From Hermatobates lingyangjiaoensis (Eukaryota; Arthropoda; Insecta; Hemiptera; Hermatobatidae), in assembly GCA_026182355.1 (NCBI GenBank), contig JAPFBL010000068.1, positions 10,763,001 to 10,827,000 of the forward strand: a DNA stretch of 64,000 nucleotides. Reading direction: 5' to 3'. This document shows positions 32,901 through 40,100 of this stretch, in pieces; positions within the stretch are counted from its first letter, which is position 1, and each line of letters opens with the position of its first letter. A program made the translations under genes and the position numbers. A model generated the notes under the pieces. It ran no database searches, had not been told where the DNA came from, and saw nothing but the letters and a program-made list of their open reading frames with translations.

Positions 32901-34592
32901 TTCCTAATGAGTGCTATGATGTTTTTTTTTATTTTTATAAATATTATTTATTCGGAGCGTATCTTCATCTTTTGGAGTTTTCATATGATCATCTACGCTT
33001 TATTTGAAGGATTGCTCATCCTGTCCATATTGAATGGGAATGTAAAAACGATAGAAGAGGGATATTATCTCCTTCATCACCTGATATCAGAGGCTTTCTG
33101 TTGGTTAGTTCATACCAACGTCATTTTCGTTGGTAAGAACTGAAGTAGCATCGTGGAATAATTAATGATTTATATCTGTAGTAATTGTGCTTAGTGCTTA
33201 GGAATTGTTCAATATTCTGATGATGACTTAAGATGTTAAAAACATGTTTTTCTTGCAAAAATGTAATCTATGTAAATGTGATCGTAATGTAGTTGGGTAC
33301 TTCCTTGCACTAGATACCTATACTATACCTGATAGTGATGGAAGAAAAGAACAAGGGTTGAAAGAATCGTGATGCAAAAGCTGCTAGCTGTTTAATAAAA
33401 TATATGTTTATACTCAAGGTTCATTGCGAAGTTACTCTGGGCTGTTTGTACCTCATACTAACAGTCTACACTTAGACACTTCCACATACTTAACTGACTA
33501 CAATTACACTTGATTGTGCCCGCTGTAATTGATATACTTTATGAAAGTTTTAACAACTTCTATGTTCAGCGTACGTATGAACAGCCACAGATTCTCGGTC
33601 AGTCAATAGAGTAATCTCCTTTTCGACCATTATGTTAGTATCTACAATCTTGTGCTGGATGTCTACGTATTAAAACTACTTTTGAAGTGTCACAGTACAG
33701 TCTTCGCTTCTCTCCACTCTTCCTTGATCCATTCATCTTCTTTTACTCCAGGAGAGTTTTTAATTCCAACCTGTTACCAAACAAGAGTGCTTTGTAGGAA
33801 ACGTGACAATTAAGGCCCACATTAAGAACTTAACTCCTTATTAATATTTAATGCCTTCCAGATGTTGTCACTAGATCAGAGTTCGAAAATATATTCGATC
33901 AGAGCTATTCAGTTATGATCTGTGAGTCTGTTTGTTTCTTCACCTTTGTGAATTCTTGAAGATGACATGTTACCGAAATACTTTAGTTGATAAGTCTACT
34001 GTTGCATTTTTGAGTTACAAGTTTTCATCAGTTGGTATTTTGAACTTCTTTAATTGTATTTTTATTCAAATGCATATATAAATCAAATAAATGACCATAT
34101 ACTAATGGAACATTACAAGTAAGAATTTCTATTTTATTTGATGCGAATTGTGCTAGATAAAACCTCTTAAAATAAATTAGAGTTTGTACATAACTTAACA
34201 TAATATTACATGTATCTTACCTTAAGATGGTCAGGTACGAGGTCAGACTTTTATTTTTATAACATTAAAAACATCTGCAATATGATATCAACAATTATTT
34301 CACTAGCTTAAAGTATAGATTTATGAGTTTCGTACTTTGAGTTCTGTTTATACTGCTTATTGCCAATTGTTTTTTTAAATGGTTATTGATATTTTATTTA
34401 GTTTAGGGGTAAGTTTGCATCTCCAGAGTCGAAGCATTGTAATGAGATGTTAAGACATTTAGTGCACTTGCTACGTTGTTGATTTGCAGGTGGGGAGGGG
34501 TGAAGGTCTGGTTCATGAAACTGTTCATTTCATCTCTAGGTGTCTTCAGGCGTGACAGCAGTTTGAAAGAACTAGCTGCGGCACCAGCATAA
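9121..34592 (+). CDS. ADCK5: ADCK5-like atypical (UbiB/ABC1) kinase, 10 coding exons with a triple alternative exon 8
   Basis: Member of the ABC1/UbiB atypical kinase family, which acts in mitochondria; other ADCK proteins support coenzyme Q biology, but the ADCK5 substrate is not known. Coding exons: 9121..9314, 9400..9625, 10135..10269, 10670..10828, 11146..11277, 11603..11768, 12526..12696, one of 8A/8B/8C, 32397..32567, 34490..34592. The frame is continuous and gives 544 aa with 8C, 564 with 8A and 562 with 8B (human is about 580). The N-terminus is Arg/Ser-rich, acid-free and then hydrophobic ([15 protein letters not shown]), fitting a mitochondrial presequence plus membrane segment. Visible motifs are KLGQ at residue 119, the Ala-rich loop AAASLAQV (179-186), Lys200 in [12 protein letters not shown] (330-337) and LDHG with Asp354. 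The HADPHAGN motif has Ala where Pro is usual. Confidence 0.93.
9400..9625 (+). CDS. ADCK5: ADCK5 exon 2 (KxGQ motif)
   Basis: Acceptor TGATAG, donor AAG|GTAGAC, exits in phase 0. Encodes the helix before the kinase core and [19 protein letters not shown], the KxGQ hallmark that occludes the active site in this family. Confidence 0.93.
10135..10269 (+). CDS. ADCK5: ADCK5 exon 3 (Ala-rich loop)
   Basis: 45 complete codons between acceptor TTTTAG and donor CAG|GTATAA. Ends in [12 protein letters not shown], the family's Ala-rich replacement of the Gly-rich nucleotide loop. Confidence 0.93.
10670..10828 (+). CDS. ADCK5: ADCK5 exon 4 (VAVK lysine)
   Basis: 53 codons between TTTGTAG and AAT|GTCAGT. 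Contains [18 protein letters not shown] with the nucleotide-binding Lys200. Confidence 0.92.
11146..11277 (+). CDS. ADCK5: ADCK5 exon 5
   Basis: 44 codons between TTTCAG and TCT|GTAAGT. Contains [18 protein letters not shown], the family's acidic helix (ELDF..E), and YVPKV. Confidence 0.92.
11603..11768 (+). CDS. ADCK5: ADCK5 exon 6 (catalytic loop)
   Basis: Acceptor TTTTAG, donor ATG|GTAAAT, exits in phase 1. Contains [10 protein letters not shown] and the catalytic loop [10 protein letters not shown], where Ala replaces the usual Pro after the second His. Confidence 0.92.
12526..12696 (+). CDS. ADCK5: ADCK5 exon 7 (metal-binding LDHG)
   Basis: Acceptor TTTTTCAG, donor ATG|GTACGT, exits in phase 1. 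Encodes [13 protein letters not shown], where LDHG is the DFG equivalent. The last full codons read LLGID. All three alternative exons 8 join here. Confidence 0.92.
12697..15552 (+). other. ADCK5 intron 7 (to exon 8A)
   Basis: AT-rich intron of 2.86 kb. The only structure noted is a possible retroposon tail at 13035..13171. Confidence 0.6.
13035..13171 (+). mobile_element. Possible retroposon 3' end with A-tail
   Basis: About 110 bp of less AT-rich sequence runs straight into T7A16 at 13149..13171. The block GAACCTAAGGTACCAGGC resembles the complement of sequence near 3915..3935 in the LINE region. That suggests a short LINE/SINE tail, but it is too short to classify. Confidence 0.3.
15553..15790 (+). 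CDS. ADCK5: ADCK5 alternative exon 8A
   Basis: 238 nt; acceptor GCTCTAG, donor TCTAG|GTACCT. Enters in phase 1 (G+AG=Glu) and leaves in phase 2 (AG+G=Arg), with no stop. Encodes [18 protein letters not shown], a polar middle, then [16 protein letters not shown] and [10 protein letters not shown], aligning end to end with 8B and, with gaps, with 8C. Intact splice sites and frame argue that it is used. Confidence 0.85.
16262..16405. repeat. Diverged fold-back with hammerhead-like core
   Basis: The plus copy has CUGACGA (16364..16370), stem II GACU/GGUC and GAAA (16387..16390) followed by AUAUC. The inverted partner at 16262..16310 has CUGAAGA but GAAG in place of GAAA. Flanking words (ATTCAGTTAGTAATTCTGACG against the complement of CTTCAGAGTTACAAGCTGAAT) show that the two are inverted copies. 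Helix I is not convincing. Confidence 0.4.
16478..16540 (-). ncRNA. Degenerate hammerhead-like motif
   Basis: On the minus strand: CUGAAAA (expected CUGANGA; the catalytic G8 position is A), a weak stem GAGG/CUUUC, GAAA, palindrome AGCGCU, then U. Recognisable as a PLE hammerhead relic but predicted inactive. Confidence 0.35.
17460..17712. repeat. Fold-back, PLE terminal-repeat family A
   Basis: Two family A copies face each other around the centre CAACTGAGGGTCAGTTG (about 17618..17634), with arms of about 90 bp and (TA)n tracts on both outer sides. The minus arm has a complete hammerhead (17568..17610). The plus arm (17642..17684) reads CUGACCA, which replaces the conserved G8. Confidence 0.8.
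17568..17610 (-). ncRNA. Hammerhead ribozyme, family A, intact core
   Basis: GACU, CUGACGA, stem II ACCG/CGGU with loop CUUGUUA, GAAA, palindrome AGAUCU, U, AGUC. Antisense to ADCK5. Confidence 0.6.
17712..17942. repeat. Fold-back, PLE terminal-repeat family B, and long (TA)n
   Basis: Nearly perfect palindrome (arms about 17750..17822 and 17826..17896) with centre CGACCGCCATTACGGTCG. Each arm ends in GGTC-GAAA-TATTG, that is, stem II 3' strand, GAAA and stem III of a hammerhead. The CUGANGA half is missing, so the inversion point lies inside ribozyme stem II. A sister element is at 50490..50680. A (TA) tract of about 50 bp follows (17895..17942). Confidence 0.75.
17943..18175. repeat. Fold-back, PLE terminal-repeat family A
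   Basis: Second family A palindrome in the same ADCK5 intron, bounded by (TA)n. The minus arm has GUGACGA and an A-C mismatch in stem II. The plus arm carries an intact core (next entry). Confidence 0.8.
18080..18121 (+). ncRNA. Hammerhead ribozyme, family A, sense to ADCK5
   Basis: GACU, CUGACGA, stem II ACCG/CGGU with a six-base loop (one shorter than other copies), GAAA, AGAUCU, U, AGUU. All core positions are present. It lies in the ADCK5 pre-mRNA sense strand between alternative exons 8A and 8B. Confidence 0.55.
18180..20135. other. ADCK5 intron between 8A and 8B, no feature seen
   Basis: Unique-looking AT-rich intron with homopolymer T runs. No exon or RNA was recognised. Confidence 0.5.
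20136..20450. mobile_element. Possible mariner-like remnant (one terminal repeat)
   Basis: The sequence GTACGAGGTAAGTCAGAAAA then GTACGTAC resembles the TACGAGGT..GTC..AAAAGTA type of Tc1/mariner terminal repeat. Less AT-rich DNA follows, with short broken open frames. No partner repeat was found, so the element is truncated or the call is wrong. Confidence 0.35.
20643..20945 (+). mobile_element. PLE terminal-repeat fragment with hammerhead-like core
   Basis: CUGAUGA (20880..20886), a weak GA/UC stem and GAAA (20897..20900) followed by AUAUAG. The same terminal-repeat family recurs inverted at 50190..50290 (there CUGACGA and CAAA). It abuts the opposite-strand PLE fragment at 20943. Sense to ADCK5. 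Confidence 0.5.
20943..21205 (-). pseudogene. PLE N-terminal ORF fragment with upstream hammerhead
   Basis: Frame 21188..20943 encodes [35 protein letters not shown] and [13 protein letters not shown], the same protein region as the fragment at 193..381. Just upstream and overlapping is a full hammerhead: CUGAAGA (21194..21188), stem GAAU/AUUC, GAAA (21169..21166), palindrome ACAUGU, C, and helix I GUC/GAC. The coding part ends at a TA-rich tract, as at 193. It is a 5' fragment only. Confidence 0.6.
21450..21960 (+). pseudogene. PLE C-terminal GIY-YIG fragment, frameshifted
   Basis: The linker frame at 21456..21663 ends in a stop. In another frame 21720..21910 encodes [39 protein letters not shown] and KLTSEMMVN, the GIY-YIG nuclease with YIG and RR..HL. 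It differs from the 608..1243 copy, so a second PLE lineage is present. The tail (AAAAGTAAAAAACTATCCGC) recurs in the long palindrome at 49766 and 49870. Confidence 0.65.
22331..22440 (-). mobile_element. PLE terminal-repeat fragment with hammerhead-like core
   Basis: On the minus strand CUGAUGA (22411..22405), a short stem, and CGAAA (22393..22390) followed by AUAUAG, like the copy at 20880. Stem II is short and helix I is imperfect. Confidence 0.45.
22441..23592 (+). other. Intron upstream of exon 8B
   Basis: Contains a small hairpin (CTCTCATGAGGAGCACGC, then CATGAGAG, about 23145..23172). No exon was recognised before 8B. Confidence 0.4.
23593..23824 (+). CDS. ADCK5: ADCK5 alternative exon 8B
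   Basis: 232 nt; acceptor ACTGTTTAG, donor ACTAG|GTACTT. Enters in phase 1 (G+CC=Ala) and exits in phase 2, like 8A and 8C. Encodes [18 protein letters not shown], a polar middle, then [16 protein letters not shown] and PGKLMLVTR. It is closer to 8A than to 8C (shared YRL[YF]CIAL.QRY[VI]P) and retains the extra middle segment. No stop and good sites suggest a used exon. Confidence 0.85.
23825..26110 (+). other. ADCK5 intron between 8B and 8C, first part
   Basis: AT-rich and without recognised elements until the minisatellite. 25500..26100 is less AT-rich but not coding. Confidence 0.5.
26114..26535. repeat. 59-bp minisatellite, 7 identical copies plus a partial
   Basis: The unit begins CCCTTTGCAATCCACCTGTA and ends GATGCTTCAGTCAAA. 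Copies start at 26114, 26173, 26232, 26291, 26350, 26409 and 26468, with a truncated eighth at 26527. I see no difference among the seven full copies. It lies in the ADCK5 intron between alternative exons 8B and 8C. Confidence 0.95.
26540..29234 (+). other. ADCK5 intron upstream of exon 8C
   Basis: AT-rich unique-looking intron. Open frames at 26925..27304 and 27794..27997 have no family resemblance. Confidence 0.5.
29235..29412 (+). CDS. ADCK5: ADCK5 alternative exon 8C (ordinary form)
   Basis: 178 nt; acceptor TGATTTCAG, donor TTCG|GTAGGT. Enters in phase 1 (G+AC=Asp) and exits in phase 2. Encodes [36 protein letters not shown] and [15 protein letters not shown]. This is the form I recognise from vertebrate ADCK5 (DYL..EML.QRP). 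It lacks the 18-20 residue insert of 8A and 8B. Confidence 0.9.
30036..30085 (+). ncRNA. Degenerate hammerhead-like motif
   Basis: CUGAAGA (30044..30050), stem II GGUC/GACC, then CUAAA where CGAAA is expected. Helix I pairs GGU(U)GAC with GUUACC across the motif. The structure is recognisable but the GAAA core is mutated. Confidence 0.35.
31575..31790. repeat. Fold-back, PLE terminal-repeat family C
   Basis: Arms 31583..31640 and 31690..31745 are complementary (GTCTCCACACAAATGAAGTT and its complement). The right arm has stem II GAACAC/GUGUUC, GAAA and palindrome ACGCGU, but the CUGANGA half was lost at the inversion point. The outer end AATGAGTAAATACCACAC matches the end of the family C element near 39333..39352. 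Confidence 0.7.
32042..32110 (+). repeat. Family A terminal-repeat fragment, damaged hammerhead
   Basis: CUGUCGA, stem, GAAA, AGAUCU, then the family A boundary ATTTCTTATTGTG. The CUGANGA core is mutated and the left side is truncated by TA-rich sequence. Confidence 0.5.
32397..32567 (+). CDS. ADCK5: ADCK5 exon 9
   Basis: Acceptor TTTTTTAG, donor CTCTG|GTAAGT. The first base completes the Arg codon begun by any exon 8. Encodes [19 protein letters not shown], the conserved NINT.R.I....G.PVDRY block of ADCK5. Exits in phase 2. Confidence 0.93.
32568..34489 (+). other. ADCK5 last intron
   Basis: AT-rich. The open frame at 32907..33143 shows no family resemblance. A weak hammerhead-like word at 33215..33250 was not accepted. 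Confidence 0.5.
34490..34592 (+). CDS. ADCK5: ADCK5 last coding exon
   Basis: Found by phase: acceptor GATTTGCAG, then G completes the split Trp. The frame reads [33 protein letters not shown] and a TAA stop at 34590..34592. The amphipathic hydrophobic helix and short tail suit the ADCK5 C-terminus. Sequence conservation of this end is low, so confidence is below that of the core exons. Confidence 0.75.
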
Positions 34593-34738
34593 TGCCGCAA
34601 CACTAATATGCATATTATGCATTTATATAGTCAGATAGTTAATTTTCAAATGTTTATTTATGTAAAATGTATTCTAATATATTCATGGATTTAAGTTACA
34701 CTCTCCTGCTTCTCAGGGAACCAAACTGTATTTCAAAA

Positions 34739-34744
34739 AATAAA
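34739..34744 (+). terminator. Candidate ADCK5 poly(A) signal
   Basis: AATAAA 147 bases after the stop; a second AATAAA lies at 34792..34797. Confidence 0.4.
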
Positions 34745-34961
34745 TATTTTATATTTAAAGCAATGTTATTCACCTTTATCTGTATAAAGTCAATAAAAAT
34801 ATGATCTCAAAATATAATGTGGCCCCAAACATAGTTTACCTTAAATATACTCCTGGGTAATGAGTTTGTTTCTAAACTGACTAATGTCTGAAAGTTTTGA
34901 TTGATAGACGTTGGAAAGGTCAAGATTTTTTTTCATACTACTAAACTAAATATTAATAACT

Positions 34962-35200
34962 AGCTGATGTACCCAGCGTTGACCGGGAGGTAGATTATGC
35001 CTCAGAGTTTTGGTTATGGCGGTAAATCCCAAAAAAGGACCTGATCTAAATCAAACTACCGTAGTTAGTTCCCCCGACAAAAGTTATGTAAGTTCCATAT
35101 ATTTCTTTGTACCTAGATGTCTCCAGTTTTATTTCTATACCGGAGGGACAGACAAACTTTGTATTTTATATCTACAGATTATTTACTCAGCTTAAAATTT
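34962..35200 (+). mobile_element. LINE-type 3' end
   Basis: Begins ACTAGCTGATGTACCCAGCG then TTGACCGGGAGG and ends GGACAGACAAACTTTGTATT then TTATATCTACAGAT. This resembles the common invertebrate LINE tail (CTGATGTACCCGGCGTTGCCCGGG ... GACAGACAAACTTTG). No coding part remains. Confidence 0.45.
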
Positions 35201-37147
35201 CCCTTTCCCGATCTTTGATTGATATTTCTTTACATGGTGATAATTAGCTGTAAGGATGCAAATTGATTTCAACCCAGACTAAGTGATAGTTTAGTAAAAA
35301 CATTGAATATGTTTGTTTCAAGCTGATAGAGTGGCACAGTGCAAATTTACGTCAAAAGAGTATTTGGATTATGTCAAATTTCGTGGACAGTCCCTGTTAT
35401 CACAACTGTCCACGGTCTCAGCTAATGTTATTTTATACACAACGTTAAGTTGAGAACACCAATTTTGGTTAATAAATTGGTTATCATCTCAGCATAAGTC
35501 GTATTTTAGATTTTTTTTTAAATAGAAAAGTCTGATTTAATTTTTGATTTCGAAGGTTTGAGAATCAAGAACGGTGAATGAATCAAGGACACACGCACGG
35601 TACTTCAGTTTGAAAATTTTTAAATTTTATTTTATCTGAAATTTTAAACTTTTAGTTATTCCTACGTTCATCAAATTAAAATTCTTGTTTACAAATGTTA
35701 GCTCTTTGTTTAACCCAACTATCCCTTATAATTCGCAAGTTTTTCACTTAGCATACGTTCCATAGGAAGAGAAAAAAAAAACGAAATAATGATTTCGATC
35801 ACAAACAAGTTTTCAATTTCCATCATAAACGGTTTTAAAACTATCAAAATGTTTTATATTTTTAATTTTGTTTTTTATTTCTTAGGCATGGAGATTTTGT
35901 TAATGAATTAAAATAAATAATCAATAATAAAAAGTCATATATATGGTATGGTACAATCCTGATTTATGCAGGTATTAAAAAGAAGTAAACTATTTTTACA
36001 AAGGTTTTATTTGAATTATTTTATATATTGAAAATATCTTGGTTTTTAACTGAAGATGAACTTCTGATCATGAATGAATACACTGTACATATCATTATTT
36101 CAAAGAACTTTGCACATAGGAAACGATCTCAAACATCCAACACACATAATTACTTATTCAACAAATTACGATAAATTTACAATCGTTACAGTTTCCTCTT
36201 AATAAGCTATAACAAAAATATCATTTTTATCAACTAAATAATAATTCCCCCTTTTCTATTTCTTTAGAATAATATCCTTTATTATAGTTTTAACGAAGTT
36301 TCAATGTTCAAATATTCGAGAGACAAGACAGGAAGGAAAAAGGCAATTTTATAGGAAGAAAAATCTACTTTCCATTTATAAAATGGATTTTGATTGACAA
36401 AATGAGCATCTTGAATCATTTACTTATTGCACACATCCTCTCAGTATTATTGGAGAAAACAATTTACTCGAATAGAACAACCTATGTTTTCAAATCATTA
36501 ATAAAACAGTTTCAAATAATTATTTTTTTATTTACGGCTCCATAACCCTTTAACTGAATGTACATATTAAACTTCTAATATATTGAAAAGCATTACTTTT
36601 CCATTAATTGTTTTGGTTTTGAGAAGAAGAAAAACTAAGATAGATATCATCGAAAGAACGAATTTACACGAGAAATGCTAGGAAAAGGTGTGTAATAAAG
36701 AACTGAAACTAAGTACCATTTCAATCGTGTAAAACATGAAACAAATCAGCAACACGAATGATGTATCAAAAACGGAGAGAAATGCAGAGGAGTGTGTTAA
36801 ACAAAGCGTAGAAAAGGCAGACATAAGGAAAAGAACATGAAAAACTTGAGGGACAAGTAGAAATCGGCGACTGAGAAGACACAAGGCAGAGTTGAAGGCG
36901 GAATAAAATACTTTTTCTCATGAAGGCCACGTCTCATGAGTGAAAATGTGGCAACACTTCCTTTGTAAGTATGCGTGGAAAGGTATTGGCAGGTGTGAAA
37001 AACGCAAAGTTAGAAAAAGTCAAGATCAACTATATTGTCAATAATAATTTACCTAATTCATTCACAAAGAAATATGAAATATATATAAATGTTAATACAG
37101 TATTTATCGGATGTTTATCCATGTATATTGATGAATCAATGACGATT
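35201..37147. other. Convergent intergenic region ADCK5/EIF2S2
   Basis: AT-rich. It should include the EIF2S2 3' UTR, but no single poly(A) signal is convincing. The open frame at 36678..36884 (minus) has no family resemblance. Confidence 0.4.
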
Positions 37148-37192
37148 TCAAGCTGTTTTTGCTCTAATGGCTGCGCGTTTCCCTGTGACAGC
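37148..37192 (-). CDS. EIF2S2: EIF2S2 last coding exon (45 nt)
   Basis: Acceptor CTTTCAG, then [14 protein letters not shown] and TGA (37150..37148), matching the basic C-terminus of eIF2beta (AVTGKRAQLRAKAN in mammals). Missed by open-frame scanning because it is short. Confidence 0.9.
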   Translation of the reverse strand, partial: AVTGKRAAIRAKTA

Positions 37193-40100
37193 CTGAAAGT
37201 TGAAGCACATATTAATACATATTTATATTAAAAAGTTATTTATAAGTATTAAAATGCATTAATTTATTATGGATTTAAAACGATCAGGATGCTTTATATA
37301 GTTTTTTAATCTTGATATCATCCTCCTAAGATAAAACGTATTTATTTTTACTTAGCCAAGATGACAAAGGAAATTATTACACTGTGGACCAAATTATAGT
37401 CTACAAATACTTCTATTAAATTATTAGAAACTGAATTAAGAAATATGGAAATTATCAGAATAGTTTAAAATATTCTATTTGAATATAATAACAAATATCT
37501 ATATTTGCCTTTTAAAACACTACGGCTCATATGATTCTTGGAATGGTTGCATTACATTCCCGCTAGAGCTGAACTATTACTCCGGACATCACTTCCAGAG
37601 GATATTAGAATGATATGAACATGTCTATAAGTACCTTTAAAGTATAGTTCTTTTTTTTTTTATAGATTTGTACATATTTGAAATAATATTTTATACCTTT
37701 TATCTTATCACAATTGTGCACAAAAGGTAAAAAACGTAAATGAATGATATCTTTTTCTATAAAATATAAACTAATCTATTATATTTACAATATTAATGAA
37801 ATTATTCCAAATGTGAATATTACCATTTCAAAAAAATTGCACCTGCATGTACAACATGCACTGTCTCAAGAAGGAAGCATGGATAATGGGCAGCAATCAG
37901 GGAATGGGTTACTATGATAAGGCACCAATGCATATCGGAAGAGACTTCTATGAGTCGATAGAGAAGAATTTATATTTTACTGAGTAGTTAAAGGATGTTG
38001 CACATTTTTTAAATTTACGTTATTTACATACACAGTTTAATAGACTTTTCAACTCAGAATTCTAAGAATTTTGGAATGACCTTATCAGACTATATTGATA
38101 AATAAGATAATATGAAAGAAAAATAGTTGACTATATACCTGGAAGCCGGACTTGATGCTGGCAACGGAACACCTAGAGCCGCAGGTTTCACATTGTAGGA
38201 AGAAAAGACGAGTATCCTTCTGAAGTATGGTGTCAGGAGAACGGCATGTATGACAAGTCACATATTCCTTTATATATCTCCTAAGGACGTTTTCAATTTG
38301 CTTCTGTTGGAACTTGCCCTTAATAATCAACTGATTGTTGCCATCCACTGAACCACTGGTGCCCAATTCGGCTAGTAGAAAATCCAATAAGTGTTTGGGA
38401 ACTCTGTGCAACCTGTACAAACAGCAGGTCATAGCCAAAGTTCACTTTTGAACCATGTATCACTAGTAGGAATGATATAGCTTATTTAATTTTACACGAT
38501 TCTTTTTTATATCCAAGAATATGGGGCTAACTATTATTTGAAAAAGACCTTTTAAAAGTTTAAAACATTATAATCAATACATACAATAAATAATGAATAA
38601 TTCCCATAACTAACAACAAAATATATGAGAGAAAATATTTAAACAGAGAAAACATTACTATAGTTCTGATACAAAACGCTCTAAAATATTTCTCATATTA
38701 TAATTACAACTCAAAGAACTACCGCAAACAGCCAAAAGAGTTGACTACTTTTTATTAATCAAAGTGACGAACAGTAGCATTTTGGTAAAGAATAATTGGG
38801 TCAAATGAGATTAGGTAACAAAACATCATTAACTGAAACCACAAATATATATCAGCATTGCATTCTGACGACTATCTTGAAAATATAAAGCAGGATTGCA
38901 AACAAGCAGGGACGGAGATGCATGTGACAAGTAAAACTTTATGCTTTCTATAAATATCGCGTCCGATGATGACTTTATGAAATGTTCATAGACATTATTG
39001 ATTTATTGTAGGGTAAAAATCTAATGAAATGGTCTCCACATATAAAAATTTAATGATATAAACAACGCGTTTCGAACACGTAGTGTTCTTCCTCAGGCAT
39101 TAACTAAAAAATACAAAGACACCAGAGAGTTATCTATAGTACAAAGTAAATAAGTACAACAATTTATTTTTTATTAATTTTTATACTTATTTACTTTGTA
39201 CTATAGATAACTCTCTGGTGTCATTGTATTTTTTAGTCAATGCCTGAGGAAGAACACTACGTGTTCGAAACGCGTTGTTTATATCATTAAATTTTTATAT
39301 GTCGAGACCATTTCATTAGATTTTTACCCTACAATGAGTAAATACTACATAATAACTGATTGCACTACATTAGAATTATTGATTTAATTGTATTTTAATA
39401 ATCATAGAATGATAATAGATAGGAGAAAATTAAACAACAGTCATTTAAACTTATTTAGAAGAGCTAGACCTAGTGGTAAGATCCCAATTATTATTTTTTC
39501 TCTTCACCGGATTTCAATAGAAAGTAGTCTAACTGGTTAATTACAATGAATAAATTAAATTGATGAACTACAAATCTAATGATTACTACCCACACCAGAA
39601 TTGAGTGGAGACAACTCCACAACAACAAATCACTTCTTAAGATACATCTAAAAATGCAAGACTCAGACAGATTGGAGTTACCGCAGGTCATTACCTGAAT
39701 GTAATAAATAAGACCTTGATGATAAATACAATGAAAGCCATTTTACAAAAACAACGTTCTTACCCAGTGTTTACGTTTATCGTGAACGTCTCTCAAGCCA
39801 GTTCCAGAATTATGAGTATTGCCATTTTTAATAAATAGTGAAATAATGAATGTCATTGACATAAAACTTGAGAAAGACTTCTAACTAATGGTTGTGTATT
39901 AAAAAAAAAAATAGGCAACCGTTTTTCAATTTCTTGTGAGACTGATTTCAACTGTAAAATAATATTTATGGAAGTAAAAATTGATAATCACTCCTTGCAT
40001 GCAAATTGTAAACGATAATATGTGAGCGTTTGACTGCTACAAACAGCAACTCAACTTTCAAAAAAAAAAAAACCAGTACAATGACGCAAAAAATGTGTGA

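Larger units (their letters stand above)
39007..39335. repeat. Fold-back, PLE family C, hammerhead in both arms
   Basis: Arms of about 150 bp (39007..39157 and 39180..39335) around an AT-rich spacer. The minus arm has CUGAGGA at 39096..39090; the plus arm has it at 39244..39250. Both have stem II GAACAC/GUGUUC (six perfect pairs, loop UAC), GAAA, palindrome ACGCGU, then U. In the minus arm helix I can form GUUAAUG/CAUUAA across a 7-nt bulge. The minus copy is in the sense strand of EIF2S2 intron 5. Confidence 0.75.

Noticed and set aside
32907..33143. 78-codon hydrophobic open frame
   Set aside because: Intronic and without family resemblance or splice context; composition is typical of AT-rich chance frames.
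33215..33250. CUGAUGAUGACUUAAGAUGUU followed by AAAA as a hammerhead
   Set aside because: GAAA is lost, stem II is poor and helix I is absent; it could be chance in AT-rich DNA.
33955..33995. UUGAAGAUGACAUG..CGAAAUAC as a hammerhead
   Set aside because: The first core base is changed and stem II does not pair.
36678..36884. 68-codon minus open frame in the ADCK5/EIF2S2 intergenic region
   Set aside because: No similarity recognised; likely EIF2S2 3' UTR or intergenic chance frame.
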